DNA of 64,000 nucleotides. Origin: Ptiloglossa arizonensis (taxonomy: Eukaryota > Arthropoda > Insecta > Hymenoptera > Colletidae). The stretch lies in the NCBI RefSeq assembly GCF_051014685.1, contig NW_027478879.1:186001-250000 (forward strand), read 5' to 3'. The position numbers were made by a program, and so were the translations under genes. Shown in pieces: positions 28,960 to 44,300 of the stretch. How positions within the stretch are numbered: position 1 is the first letter of the stretch; each line of letters begins with the position of its first letter. The notes under the pieces are model-generated. The model was not told the DNA's origin. It ran no database searches and saw only the letters and a program-made list of their open reading frames with translations.

Positions 28960-31010
28960 GTTATACGGTATACGTATACTGTAATACGTTATACGTTATA
29001 CGTTATACGTTATACGTTATACGTTATACGTTATACGTTATACGTTAAACGTTATACGCTATACGTTATACGTTATACGTTATACGTTATACGTTATACA
29101 TTATACGTTTTACGTTATATGTTATACGTTATACGTTATACGTTATACGTTATATGTTATACGTTATACGTTATACGTTATACGTTATAGGTTATACGTT
29201 ATACGTTATACGTTATACGTTATACATTATACGTTATACGTTATACGTTATACGTTATACATTATACGTTATACGTTACACGTTATACGTTATACGTTAT
29301 ACGTTATACGTTATACGTTATACGTTATACGTTATACGTTATACGTTATACGTTATATGTTATACGTTATACGTTATACCTTACACGTTATACGTTATAC
29401 AATATACGTTATACGTTATACGTCATAGGTCTTACGTTATACGTTTTACGTTATACGGTATACGTAATATGTAATACGTTATACGTTATACGTTATACGT
29501 TATACGTTATACGTTTTACGTTATATGTTATACGTTATACGTTATACGTTATACGGTATACGTAATATGTAATACGTTATAGGTTATACGTTATACGTTA
29601 TACGTTATACATTATACGTTATACGTTATACGTTATAAGTTATACGTTATACGTTATACGTTATACGTTATACGTTATACGTTATACGTTATACGTTATA
29701 CGTTATACGTTATACGTTATACGTTATACGTTTACGTTATACGTTATACGTTATACGTTATACGTTATACGTTATACGTTATACGTTATACGTTATACGT
29801 TATACGTTATACGTCATAGATCTTACGTTATAGGTTATACGTTATACGTTATACGTTATCCGTTATACGTTATACGTTATATGTTATACGTTACACGTTC
29901 TACGTTGTATGTTATACGTTATACGTTATACGTTATATGTTATACGTTATACGTTATACGTTATACGTTCTACGTTATATGTTATACGTTATACGTTATA
30001 CGTTATACGTTATATGTTATACGTTATACGATATACGTTATGGGTTATACGTTATACGTTATACGTTATACATTATACGTTATACGTTATACGTTATATG
30101 TTATACGTTATACGTTATACGTTATACGTTATAGGTTATACGTTATACGTTATACGTTATACGTTATACAATATACGTTATACGTTATACGTTATACGTT
30201 ATACGTTATACGTTATACGTTGAACTTTATACGTTATACGTTATACGTTATACGTTGAACTTTATACGTTATACGTTATACGTTATATGTTATACGTTAT
30301 ACGTTATACGTTATACGTTATACGTTATACGTTATACGTTATACGTTGAACTTTATACGTTATAGGTTATACGTTATACGTTGAACTTTATACGTTACAC
30401 GTTATACGTTGAACTTTATACGTTATACGTTATACGTTATACGTCATACGTTATACGTCGTGGGTTATACGGTATACGTTATACATTATACGTTATACGT
30501 TATATGTTATACGTCATACGTTATACGTTGTAGGTTACACCTTATACGATATACGTCATACGTTATACGTTATACGTTATACGTTATACGTTATACGTTA
30601 TACGTTATACGTTATACGTTATACGTTATACGTTATACGTTATACGTTATACGTTATACGTTATACGTTATACGTTATACGTTATACGTTATACGTTGTA
30701 CGTTATACGTTATACGTTGAACTTTATACGTTATACGTCATACGTTATACGTTATACGTTATACGTTATACGTTATACGTTATACGTTGAACTTTATACG
30801 TTATACGTTATACGTTATACGCTGAACTTTATACGTTATACGTTATACGTTATACGTCATACGTTATACGTCGTGGGTTATACGTTATACGTTATACATT
30901 ATACGTTATATGTTATATGTTATACGTCATACGTTATACGTTGTAGGTTACACCTTATACGATATACGTCATACGTCATACGTTATACGTTATACGTTAT
31001 ACGTTATACG
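28960..31010 (+). repeat. Higher-order block B, copy 1
   Basis: The block starts at a GTATACG word (28968) whose middle monomer reads TATACTG instead of TAATATG. It contains the TTATATG/TTATAGG series near 29.15 kb, TTTACG at 29731, TCATAGATCTTACG at 29814, TTGAACT groups and one TCGTGGG (30458). Copies 2 and 3 follow at +2,315 bp (falling to 2,308) and +7,060 to +7,081 bp. Confidence 0.85.
29731..29736 (+). other. 6-bp monomer TTTACG (register -1)
   Basis: It lies 77 bp before the TCATAG+ATCTTACG word at 29814. Confidence 0.95.
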
Positions 31011-31031
31011 TTATACGTTATACGTTATACG

Positions 31032-31037
31032 TTTACG
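31032..31037 (+). other. 6-bp monomer TTTACG (register -1)
   Basis: It lies 77 bp before the TCATAG+ATCTTACG word at 31115, at the junction between blocks B1 and B2. Confidence 0.95.
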
Positions 31038-31274
31038 TTATACGTTATACGTTATACGTTATACGTTATACGTTATACGTTATACGTTATACGTTATACG
31101 TTATACGTTATACGTCATAGATCTTACGTTATAGGTTATACGTTATACGTTATACGTTATCCGTTATACGTTATACGTTATACGTTATACGTTATACGTT
31201 ATACGTTATACGTTATACGTTATACGTTATACGTTATACGTTATACGTTATACGTTATACGTTATACGTTATAC

Positions 31275-33320
31275 GTTATACGGTATACGTAATATGTAAT
31301 ACGTTATACGTTATACGTTATACGTTATACGTTATACGTTATACGTTATACGTTATACGTTAAACGTTATACGCTATACGTTATACGTTATACGTTATAC
31401 GTTATACGTTATACATTATACGTTTTACGTTATATGTTATACGTTATACGTTATACGTTATACGTTATATGTTATACGTTATACGTTATACGTTATACGT
31501 TATAGGTTATACGTTATACGTTATACGTTATACGTTATACATTATACGTTATACGTTATACGTTATACGTTATACATTATACGTTATACGTTACACGTTA
31601 TACGTTATACGTTATACGTTATACGTTATACGTTATACGTTATACGTTATACGTTATACGTTATACGTTATATGTTATACGTTATACGTTATACCTTACA
31701 CGTTATACGTTATACAATATACGTTATACGTTATACGTCATAGGTCTTACGTTATACGTTTTACGTTATACGGTATACGTAATATGTAATACGTTATACG
31801 TTATACGTTATACGTTATACGTTATACGTTTTACGTTATATGTTATACGTTATACGTTATACGTTATACGGTATACGTAATATGTAATACGTTATAGGTT
31901 ATACGTTATACGTTATACGTTATACATTATACGTTGTACGTTATACGTTATAAGTTATACGTTATACGTTATACGTTATACGTTATACGTTATACGTTAT
32001 ACGTTATACGTTATACGTTATACGTTATACGTTATACGTTATACGTTTACGTTATACGTTATACGTTATACGTTATACGTTATACGTTATACGTTATACG
32101 TTATACGTTATACGTTATACGTTATACGTCATAGATCTTACGTTATAGGTTATACGTTATACGTTATACGTTATCCGTTATACGTTATACGTTATATGTT
32201 ATACGTTACACGTTCTACGTTGTATGTTATACGTTATACGTTATACGTTATATGTTATACGTTATACGTTATACGTTATACGTTCTACGTTATATGTTAT
32301 ACGTTATACGTTATACGTTATACGTTATATGTTATACGTTATACGATATACGTTATGGGTTATACGTTATACGTTATACGTTATACATTATACGTTATAC
32401 GTTATACGTTATATGTTATACGTTATACGTTATACGTTATACGTTATACGTTATACGTTATACGTTATACGTTATACGTTATACAATATACGTTATACGT
32501 TATACGTTATACGTTATACGTTATACGTTATACGTTGAACTTTATACGTTATACGTTATACGTTATACGTTGAACTTTATACGTTATACGTTATACGTTA
32601 TATGTTATACGTTATACGTTATACGTTATACGTTATACGTTATACGTTATACGTTATACGTTGAACTTTATACGTTATAGGTTATACGTTATACGTTGAA
32701 CTTTATACGTTACACGTTATACGTTGAACTTTATACGTTATACGTTATACGTTATACGTCATACGTTATACGTCGTGGGTTATACGGTATACGTTATACA
32801 TTATACGTTATACGTTATATGTTATACGTCATACGTTATACGTTGTAGGTTACACCTTATACGATATACGTCATACGTTATACGTTATACGTTATACGTT
32901 ATACGTTATACGTTATACGTTATACGTTATACGTTATACGTTATACGTTATACGTTATACGTTATACGTTATACGTTATACGTTATACGTTATACGTTAT
33001 ACGTTGTACGTTATACGTTATACGTTGAACTTTATACGTTATACGTCATACGTTATACGTTATACGTTATACGTTATACGTTATACGTTATACGTTGAAC
33101 TTTATACGTTATACGTTATACGTTATACGCTGAACTTTATACGTTATACGTTATACGTTATACGTCATACGTTATACGTCGTGGGTTATACGTTATACGT
33201 TATACATTATACGTTATATGTTATATGTTATACGTCATACGTTATACGTTGTAGGTTACACCTTATACGATATACGTCATACGTCATACGTTATACGTTA
33301 TACGTTATACGTTATACGTT
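31275..33320 (+). repeat. Higher-order block B, copy 2
   Basis: The GTATACG word at 31283 lies exactly 2,315 bp after 28968. The whole marker series follows to about 33.3 kb. Block B1 then breaks off into TTTACG at 31032, whereas B2 continues into GTATACA and TCATGGG (33354). Confidence 0.85.
32046..32051 (+). other. 6-bp monomer TTTACG (register -1)
   Basis: It lies 77 bp before the TCATAG+ATCTTACG word at 32129. Confidence 0.95.
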
Positions 33321-33353
33321 ATACGGTATACATTATACGTTATACGTTATACG

Positions 33354-34494
33354 TCATGGGTTATACGTTATACGTTATACGTTATACGTTATACGTTATA
33401 CGTTATACGTTATACGTTATACGTTATACGTTATACGTTATACGTTATACGTTATACGTTATACGTTATACGTTATACGTTATACGTTATACGTTATACG
33501 TTATACGTTATACGTTATGGGTCATTCGTTATACGTTATGCGTTATACGTTATACGTTATACGTTATACGTTGAACTTTATACGTTATACGTCATGGGTT
33601 ATACCTTATACGTTATACGTTATACGCTGAACTTTATACGTTATACGTTATACGTTATACGTCATACGTTATACGTCGTGGGTTATACGTTATACGTTAT
33701 ACGTTACACGTTATACGTTATACGTTGTACGTCACACGTAATACGTCATACGTTATACGTTATACGTTATACGTTATACGTTATACGTTATTCGTTATAC
33801 GTTGTACGTTATAGGTTATACAATATACGTTATACGTTATACGTTATACGTTATACGTTATACGTTGTACTTTATACGTTATACGTTAGACATTATACGT
33901 TATACGTTATACGTCATGGGTTATACCTTATACGTTATACGTTATACGTTATACGTAATATGTAATACGTTATACGTTATACGTTATACGTTATACGTTA
34001 TACGTTATACGTTATACGTTATACGTTATACGTTATACGTTATACGTTATACGTTATACGTTATACGTTATACGTTATACGTTATGGGTCATTCGTTATA
34101 CGTTATGCGTTATACGTTATACGTTATACGTTATACGTTGAACTTTATACGTTATACGTCATGGGTTATACCTTATACGTTATACGTTATACGCTGAACT
34201 TTATACGTTATACGTTATACGTTATACGTCATACGTTATACGTCGTGGGTTATACGTTATACGTTATACGTTACACGTTATACGTTATACGTTGTACGTC
34301 ACACGTAATACGTCATACGTTATACGTTATACGTTATACGTTATACGTTATACGTTATACGTTATACGTTATACGTTATACGTTATACGTTATACGTTAT
34401 ACGTTATACGTTGTACTTCATACGTTATACGGTATACATTATACGTTATACGTTATACGTTATACGTTATACATTATACGTTATACGTTATACG
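33354..34494 (+). repeat. First right-type segment, with a 567-bp tandem pair
   Basis: This holds the first TCATGGG (33354) and the first TTGTACG+TCACACG word (33725, again at 34292). The TTATGGG+TCATTCG word at 33515 recurs at 34082, a shift of 567 bp (81 units), together with the TTGAACT, TCATGGG and TTACACG units that follow it. Confidence 0.83.
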
Positions 34495-35250
34495 TTAAAC
34501 GTTGAACTTTATACGTTATACGTTATACGTTATACGTTATACGTTATACGTTATACGTTGGACTTTATACGTTATACGTTATACGTTATTCGTTGAACTT
34601 TATACGTTATACGTTATACGTTATACGTTATACGTTATACGTTATGCGGTATACGTTATACGTTATACGTGTTACGTCATCCGTTATACGTTATACGTTA
34701 TACGTTATACGTAATGCGTTATCCGTTATACGTTATACGTTATCCGTTATACGTTATACGTTATACGTTATACGTTATACGTTATACGTTATACGTTATA
34801 CGTTATACGTTATACGTTATCCGTTCTACGTTATACGTTATACGTTATACGTTATACGTTATACGTTATAGGTTATACGTTATACGTTATACGTTATACG
34901 TTATACGTTATGCGTTATACGTTATACGTTATACGTTATACGTTATACGTTATACGTTATACGTTATACGTTATACGTTACACGTTATACGTTACACGTT
35001 ATACGTTACACGTTATACGTTACACGTTATACGTTATACGTTATACGTTATACGTTATACGTTATAAGTTATACGTTATACGTTATACGTTATACGTTAT
35101 ACGTTATACGTTATACGTTATACGTTATACGTTATACGTTATACGTTATACGTTATACGTTATACGTTATACGTTATACGTTATACGTTATACGTCATAG
35201 GTCTTACGTTATAGGTTATACGTTATACGTTATACGTTATACGTTATACG
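34495..35250 (+). repeat. Left-type island: marker element copy 4 plus TTACACG run
   Basis: TTAAACG (34495) through TGTTACG (34670) matches the elements at 1499, 18185 and 25435. It is followed by TTATCCG, TTATGCG and four alternating TTACACG units typical of the left half. It lies just after right-type words, so it marks a copying junction near 34.49 kb. Confidence 0.85.
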
Positions 35251-36029
35251 TTATATGTTATACGATATACGTTATACGTTATATGTTATACGATATACGT
35301 TATACGTTATAGGTTACACGTTATACGTTATACGTTATACGTTATACGTTATACGTTATACGTTATACGTTATACGTTATACGTTATACGTTATACGTTA
35401 TACGTTATATGTTATACGTTATACGTTATACGTTATACGTTATACGTTATACGTTATACAATATACGTTATACGTTATACGTTATACGTTATACGTTATA
35501 CGTTATACGTTGAACTTTATACGTTATACGTTATACGTTATTCGTTGAACTTTATACGTTATACGTTATAATTTATACGTTATACGTTATACGTTGAACT
35601 TTATACGTTATACGTTATACGTTATACGTTATACGTTATACGTTATACGTCGTGGGTTATACGTTATACGTCGTGGGTTATACGTTATACGTTATACATT
35701 ATACGTTATACGTTATATGTTATACGTCATACGTTATACGTTGTAGGTTACACCTTATACGATATACGTCATACGTTATACGTTATACGTTATACGTCAT
35801 ACGTTATTCGTTGTAGGTTACACCTTATACGATATACGTCATACGTTATACGTTATACGTTATACGTTATACGTTATACGTTATACGTTATACGTTATAC
35901 GTTATATGTTATACGTTATACGTTATACGTTATAGGTTATACGTTATACGTTATACGTTATACGTTATACGTTATACGTTATACGTTATACGTTATACGT
36001 TATACGTTATACGTTATACGTTATACGTT

Positions 36030-38095
36030 ATACGTTATACGGTATACGTAATATGTAATACGTTATACGTTATACGTTATACGTTATACGTTATACGTTA
36101 TACGTTATACGTTAAACGTTATACGCTATACGTTATACGTTATACGTTATACGTTATACATTATACGTTTTACGTTATATGTTATACGTTATACGTTATA
36201 CGTTATACGTTATATGTTATACGTTATACGTTATACGTTATACGTTATAGGTTATACGTTATACGTTATACGTTATACGTTATACATTATACGTTATACG
36301 TTATACGTTATACGTTATACATTATACGTTATACGTTACACGTTATACGTTATACGTTATACGTTATACGTTATACGTTATACGTTATACGTTATACGTT
36401 ATACGTTATACGTTATATGTTATACGTTATACGTTATACCTTACACGTTATACGTTATACAATATACGTTATACGTTATACGTCATAGGTCTTACGTTAT
36501 ACGTTTTACGTTATACGGTATACGTAATATGTAATACGTTATACGTTATACGTTATACGTTATACGTTATACGTTTTACGTTATATGTTATACGTTATAC
36601 GTTATACGTTATACGGTATACGTAATATGTAATACGTTATAGGTTATACGTTATACGTTATACGTTATACATTATACGTTATACGTTATACGTTATAAGT
36701 TATACGTTATACGTTATACGTTATACGTTATACGTTATACGTTATACGTTATACGTTATACGTTATACGTTATACGTTATACGTTATACGTTATACGTTT
36801 ACGTTATACGTTATACGTTATACGTTATACGTTATACGTTATACGTTATACGTTATACGTTATACGTTATACGTTATACGTCATAGATCTTACGTTATAG
36901 GTTATACGTTATACGTTATACGTTATCCGTTATACGTTATACGTTATATGTTATACGTTACACGTTCTACGTTGTATGTTATACGTTATACGTTATACGT
37001 TATATGTTATACGTTATACGTTATACGTTATACGTTCTACGTTATATGTTATACGTTATACGTTATACGTTATACGTTATATGTTATACGTTATACGATA
37101 TACGTTATGGGTTATACGTTATACGTTATACGTTATACATTATACGTTATACGTTATACGTTATATGTTATACGTTATACGTTATACGTTATACGTTATA
37201 CGTTATACGTTATACGTTATACGTTATACGTTATACAATATACGTTATACGTTATACGTTATACGTTATACGTTATACGTTATACGTTGAACTTTATACG
37301 TTATACGTTATACGTTATACGTTGAACTTTATACGTTATACGTTATACGTTATATGTTATACGTTATACGTTATACGTTATACGTTATACGTTATACGTT
37401 ATACGTTATACGTTGAACTTTATACGTTATAGGTTATACGTTATACGTTGAACTTTATACGTTACACGTTATACGTTGAACTTTATACGTTATACGTTAT
37501 ACGTTATACGTCATACGTTATACGTCGTGGGTTATACGGTATACGTTATACATTATACGTTATACGTTATATGTTATGCGTCATACGTTATACGTTGTAG
37601 GTTACACCTTATACGATATACGTCATACGTTATACGTTATACGTTATACGTTATACGTTATACGTTATACGTTATACGTTATACGTTATACGTTATACGT
37701 TATACGTTATACGTTATACGTTATACGTTATACGTTATACGTTATACGTTATACGTTATACGTTATACGTTGTACGTTATACGTTATACGTTGAACTTTA
37801 TACGTTATACGTCATACGTTATACGTTATACGTTATACGTTATACGTTATACGTTATACGTTATACGTTGAACTTTATACGTTATACGTTATACGTTATA
37901 CGCTGAACTTTATACGTTATACGTTATACGTTATACGTCATACGTTATACGTCGTGGGTTATACGTTATACGTTATACATTATACGTTATATGTTATATG
38001 TTATACGTCATACGTTATACGTTGTAGGTTACACCTTATACGATATACGTCATACGTCATACGTTATACGTTATACGTTATACGTTATACGTTAT
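36030..38095 (+). repeat. Higher-order block B, copy 3
   Basis: The GTATACG word at 36042, TTTACG at 36798, TCATAG+ATCTTACG at 36881, and the TTGAACT, TCGTGGG and TTGTAGG series match B1 at offsets of about 7,060-7,081 bp. Like B2 it continues into GTATACA and TCATGGG. Confidence 0.85.
36798..36803 (+). other. 6-bp monomer TTTACG (register -1)
   Basis: It lies 77 bp before the TCATAG+ATCTTACG word at 36881. Confidence 0.95.
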
Positions 38096-38399
38096 ACGGT
38101 ATACATTATACGTTATACGTTATACGTCATGGGTTATACGTTATACGTTATACGTTATACGTTATACGTTATACGTTATACGTTATACGTTATACGTTAT
38201 ACGTTATACGTTATACGTTATACGTTATACGTTATACGTTATACGTTATACGTTATACGTTATACGTTATACGTTATGCGTCATTCGTTATACGTTATGC
38301 GTTATACGTTATACGTTATACGTTATACGTTGAACTTTATACGTTATACGTCATGGGTTATACCTTATACGTTATACGTTATACGCTGAACTTTATACG

Positions 38400-41300
38400 T
38401 TATACGTTATACGTTGTACGTCACACGTAATACGTCATACGTTATACGTTATACGTTATACGTTATACGTTATACGTTATTCGTTATACGTTGTACGTTA
38501 TAGGTTATACAATATACGTTATACGTTATACGTTATACGTTATACGTTATACGTTGTACTTTATACGTTATACGTCATGGGTTATACGTTATACGTTATA
38601 CGTTATACGTTATACGTAATATGTAATACGTTATACGTTATACGTTATACGTTATACGTTATACGTTATACGTTATACGTTATACGTTATACGTTATACG
38701 TTATACGTTATACGTTGTACGTTATACGTTATACGTTATATGTTATACGTTATACGTTATACGTTATACGTTATACGTTATACGTCATACGTTATACGTC
38801 ATAGGTCTTACGTTATACGTTATACGTTATACGGAATACGTAATATGTAATACGTTATACGTTATACGTTACACGTTATACGTTATACGTCATAGGTCTT
38901 ACGTTATATGTTATACGTTATTCGGTATACGTTATACGTTATACGTTATACGTTATACGTTATACGTTATACGTTATACGTTATACGTTATACGTTATAC
39001 GTCATAGGTCTTACGTTATACGATATACATTATACGGTATACGTAATATGTAATACGTTATACGTTATAAGTTATACGTTATACGTTATACGTTATACGT
39101 TATACGTTATACGTTATACGTTATACGTTATACGGCATACGTAATATGTAATACGTTATACGTTATACGTTATACGTTATACGTTATACGTTATACGTTA
39201 TACGTTATACGTTATACGTTATACGTTATACGTTATACGTTATACGTTATACGTTATACGTTATACGTTATACGTTATACGTTATACGTTATACGTTATA
39301 CGTTATACGTTATACGTTATACGTTGAACTTTATACGTTATACGTTATACGTTATACGTTGAACTTTATACGTTATACGTTATACGTTATATGTTATACG
39401 TTATACGTTATACGTTATACGTTATACGTTATACGTTATACGTTATACGTTGAACTTTATACGTTATAGGTTATACGTTATACGTTGAACTTTATACGTT
39501 ACACGTTATACGTTGAACTTTATACGTTATACGTTATACGTTATACGTCATACGTTATACGTCGTGGGTTATACGGTATACGTTATACATTATACGTTAT
39601 ACGTTATATGTTATGCGTCATACGTTATACGTTGTAGGTTACACCTTATACGATATACGTCATACGTTATACGTTATACGTTATACGTTATACGTTATAC
39701 GTTATACGTTATACGTTATACGTTATACGTTATACGTTATACGTTATACGTTATACGTTATACGTTATACGTTATACGTTATACGTTATACGTTATACGT
39801 TATACGTTATACGTTGTACGTTATACGTTATACGTTGAACTTTATACGTTATACGTCATACGTTATACGTTATACGTTATACGTTATACGTTATACGTTA
39901 TACGTTATACGTTGAACTTTATACGTTATACGTTATACGTTATACGCTGAACTTTATACGTTATACGTTATACGTTATACGTCATACGTTATACGTCGTG
40001 GGTTATACGTTATACGTTATACATTATACGTTATATGTTATATGTTATACGTCATACGTTATACGTTGTAGGTTACACCTTATACGATATACGTCATACG
40101 TCATACGTTATACGTTATACGTTATACGTTATACGTTATACGGTATACATTATACGTTATACGTTATACGTCATGGGTTATACGTTATACGTTATACGTT
40201 ATACGTTATACGTTATACGTTATACGTTATACGTTATACGTTATACGTTATACGTTATACGTTATACGTTATACGTTATACGTTATACGTTATACGTTAT
40301 ACGTTATACGTTATACGTTATGCGTCATTCGTTATACGTTATGCGTTATACGTTATACGTTATACGTTATACGTTGAACTTTATACGTTATACCTTATAC
40401 GTTATACGTTATACGCTGAACTTTATACGTTATACGTTATACGTTATACGTCATACGTTATACGTCGTGGGTTATACGTTATACGTTATACGTTACACGT
40501 TATACGTTATACGTTGTACGTCACACGTAATACGTCATACGTTATACGTTATACGTTATACGTTATACGTTATACGTTATTCGTTATACGTTGTACGTTA
40601 TAGGTTATACAATATACGTTATACGTTATACGTTATACGTTATACGTTATACGTTGTACTTTATACGTTATACGTCATGGGTTATACGTTATACGTTATA
40701 CGTTATACGTTATACGTAATATGTAATACGTTATACGTTATACGTTATACGTTATACGTTATACGTTATACGTTATACGTTATACGTTATACGTTATACG
40801 TTATACGTTATACGTTATACGTTGTACGTTATACGTTATACGTTATATGTTATACGTTATACGTTATACGTTATACGTTATACGTTATACGTCATACGTT
40901 ATACGTCATAGGTCTTACGTTATACGTTATACGTTATACGGAATACGTAATATGTAATACGTTATACGTTATACGTTACACGTTATACGTTATACGTCAT
41001 AGGTCTTACGTTATATGTTATACGTTATTCGGTATACGTTATACGTTATACGTTATACGTTATACGTTATACGTTATACGTTATACGTTATACGTTATAC
41101 GTTATACGTCATAGGTCTTACGTTATACGATATACATTATACGGTATACGTAATATGTAATACGTTATACGTTATAAGTTATACGTTATACGTTATACGT
41201 TATACGTTATACGTTATACGTTATACGTTATACGTTATACGTTATACGTTATACGGCATACGTTATACGGCATACGTAATATGTAATACGTTATACGTTA

Positions 41301-44300
41301 TACGTTATACGTTATACGTTATACGTTATACGTTATACGTTATACGTTATACGTTATACGTTATACGTTATACGTTATACGTTATACGTTATACGTTATA
41401 CGTTATACGTTATACGTTATACGTTATACGTTATACGTTATACGTTATACGTTATACGTTATACGTTATACGTCATACGTCATACGTTATACGTCATACG
41501 TTATACGTTATACGTTATACGTTATACGTTATACGTTATACGTTATACGTTATACGTTATACGTTATACGTTATACGTTATACGTTATACGTTATACGTT
41601 ATACGTTATACGTTATACGTTATACGTTATACGTTATACGTTATACGTTATACGTTATACGTTATACGTTATACGTTATACGTTATACGTTATACGTTAT
41701 ACGTTATACGTTATACGTTATACGTTATACGTTATACGTTATACGTTATACGTTATACGTTATACGTTATACGTTATACGTTATACGTTATACGTTATAC
41801 GTTATACGTTATACGTTATACGTTATACGTTATACGTTATACGTTATACGTTATACGTTATACGTTATACGTTATACGTTATACGTCATAGATCTTACGT
41901 TATAGGTTATACGTTATACGTTATACGTTATCCGTTATACGTTATACGTTATATGTTATACGTTACACGTTTTACGTTGTATGTTATACGTTATACGTTA
42001 TACGTTATATGTTATACGTTATACGTTATACGTTGTACGTCACACGTAATACGTCATACGTTATACGTTATACGTTATACGTTATACGTTATACGTTATT
42101 CGTTATACGTTGTACGTTATAGGTTATACAATATACGTTATACGTTATACGTTATACGTTATACGTTATACGTTGTACTTTATACGTTATACGTTAGACA
42201 TTATACGTTATACGTTATACGTCATGGGTTATACCTTATACGTTATACGTTATACGTTATACGTAATATGTAATACGTTATACGTTATACGTTATACGTT
42301 ATACGTTATACGGTATACGTTATACGTTATACGTTGTACGTCACACGTAATACGTCATACGTTATACGTTATACGTTATACGTTATACGTTATACGTTAT
42401 ACGTTATACGTTATACGTTATACGTTGTACGTCACACGTAATACGTCATACGTTATACGTTATACGTTATACGTTATACGTTATACGTTATTCGTTATAC
42501 GTTGTACGTTATAGGTTATACAATATACGTTATACGTTATACGTTATACGTTATACGTTATACGTTGTACTTTATACGTTATACGTCATGGGTTATACGT
42601 TATACGTTATACGTTATACGTTATACGTAATATGTAATACGTTATACGTTATACGTTATACGTTATACGTTATACGTTATACGTTATACGTTATACGTTA
42701 TACGTTATACGTTATACGTTATACGTTGTACGTTATACGTTATACGTTATATGTTATACGTTATACGTTATACGTTATACGTTATACGTTATACGTCATA
42801 CGTTATACGTCATAGGTCTTACGTTATACGTTATACGTTATACGGAATACGTAATATGTAATACGTTATACGTTATACGTTACACGTTATACGTTATACG
42901 TCATAGGTCTTACGTTATATGTTATACGTTATTCGGTATACGTTATACGTTATACGTTATACGTTATACGTTATACGTTATACGTTATACGTTATACGTT
43001 ATACGTTATACGTCATAGGTCTTACGTTATACGATATACATTATACGGTATACGTAATATGTAATACGTTATACGTTATAAGTTATACGTTATACGTTAT
43101 ACGTTATACGTTATACGTTATACGTTATACGTTATACGTTATACGGCATACGTAATATGTAATACGTTATACGTTATACGTTATACGTTATACGTTATAC
43201 GTTATACGTTATACGTTATACGTTATACGTTATACGTTATACGTTATACGTTATACGTTATACGTTATACGTTATACGTTATACGTTATACGTTATACGT
43301 TATACGTTATACGTTATACGTTATACGTTATACGTTATACGTCATACGTCATACGTTATACGTCATACGTTATACGTTATACGTTATACGTTATACGTTA
43401 TACGTTATACGTTATACGTTATACGTTATACGTTATACGTTATACGTTATACGTTATACGTTATACGTTATACGTTATACGTTATACGTTATACGTTATA
43501 CGTTATACGTTATACGTTATACGTTATACGTAATACGTTATACGTTATACGTTATACGTTATACGTTATACGTTATACGTTATACGTTATACGTTATACG
43601 TTATACGTTATACGTTATACGTTATACGTTATACGTTATACGTTATACGTTATACGTTATACGTTATACGTTATACGTTATACGTTATACGTTATACGTT
43701 ATACGTTATACGTTATACGTTATACGTTATACGTTATACGTTATACGTTATACGTTATACGTTATACGTTATACGTTATACGTCATAGATCTTACGTTAT
43801 AGGTTATACGTTATACGTTATACGTTATCCGTTATACGTTATACGTTATATGTTATACGTTACACGTTTTACGTTGTATGTTATACGTTATACGTTATAC
43901 GTTATATGTTATACGTTATACGTTATACGTTGTACGTCACACGTAATACGTCATACGTTATACGTTATACGTTATACGTTATACGTTATACGTTATTCGT
44001 TATACGCTGTACGTTATAGGTTATACAATATACGTTATACGTTATACGTTATACGTTATACGTTATACGTTGTACTTTATACGTTATACGTTAGACATTA
44101 TACGTTATACGTTATACGTCATGGGTTATACCTTATACGTTATACGTTATACGTTATACGTAATATGTAATACGTTATACGTTATACGTTATACGTTATA
44201 CGTTATGCGGTATACGTTATACGTTATACGTTGTACGTCACACGTAATACGTCATACGTTATACGTTATACGTTATACGTTATACGTTATACGTTATACG

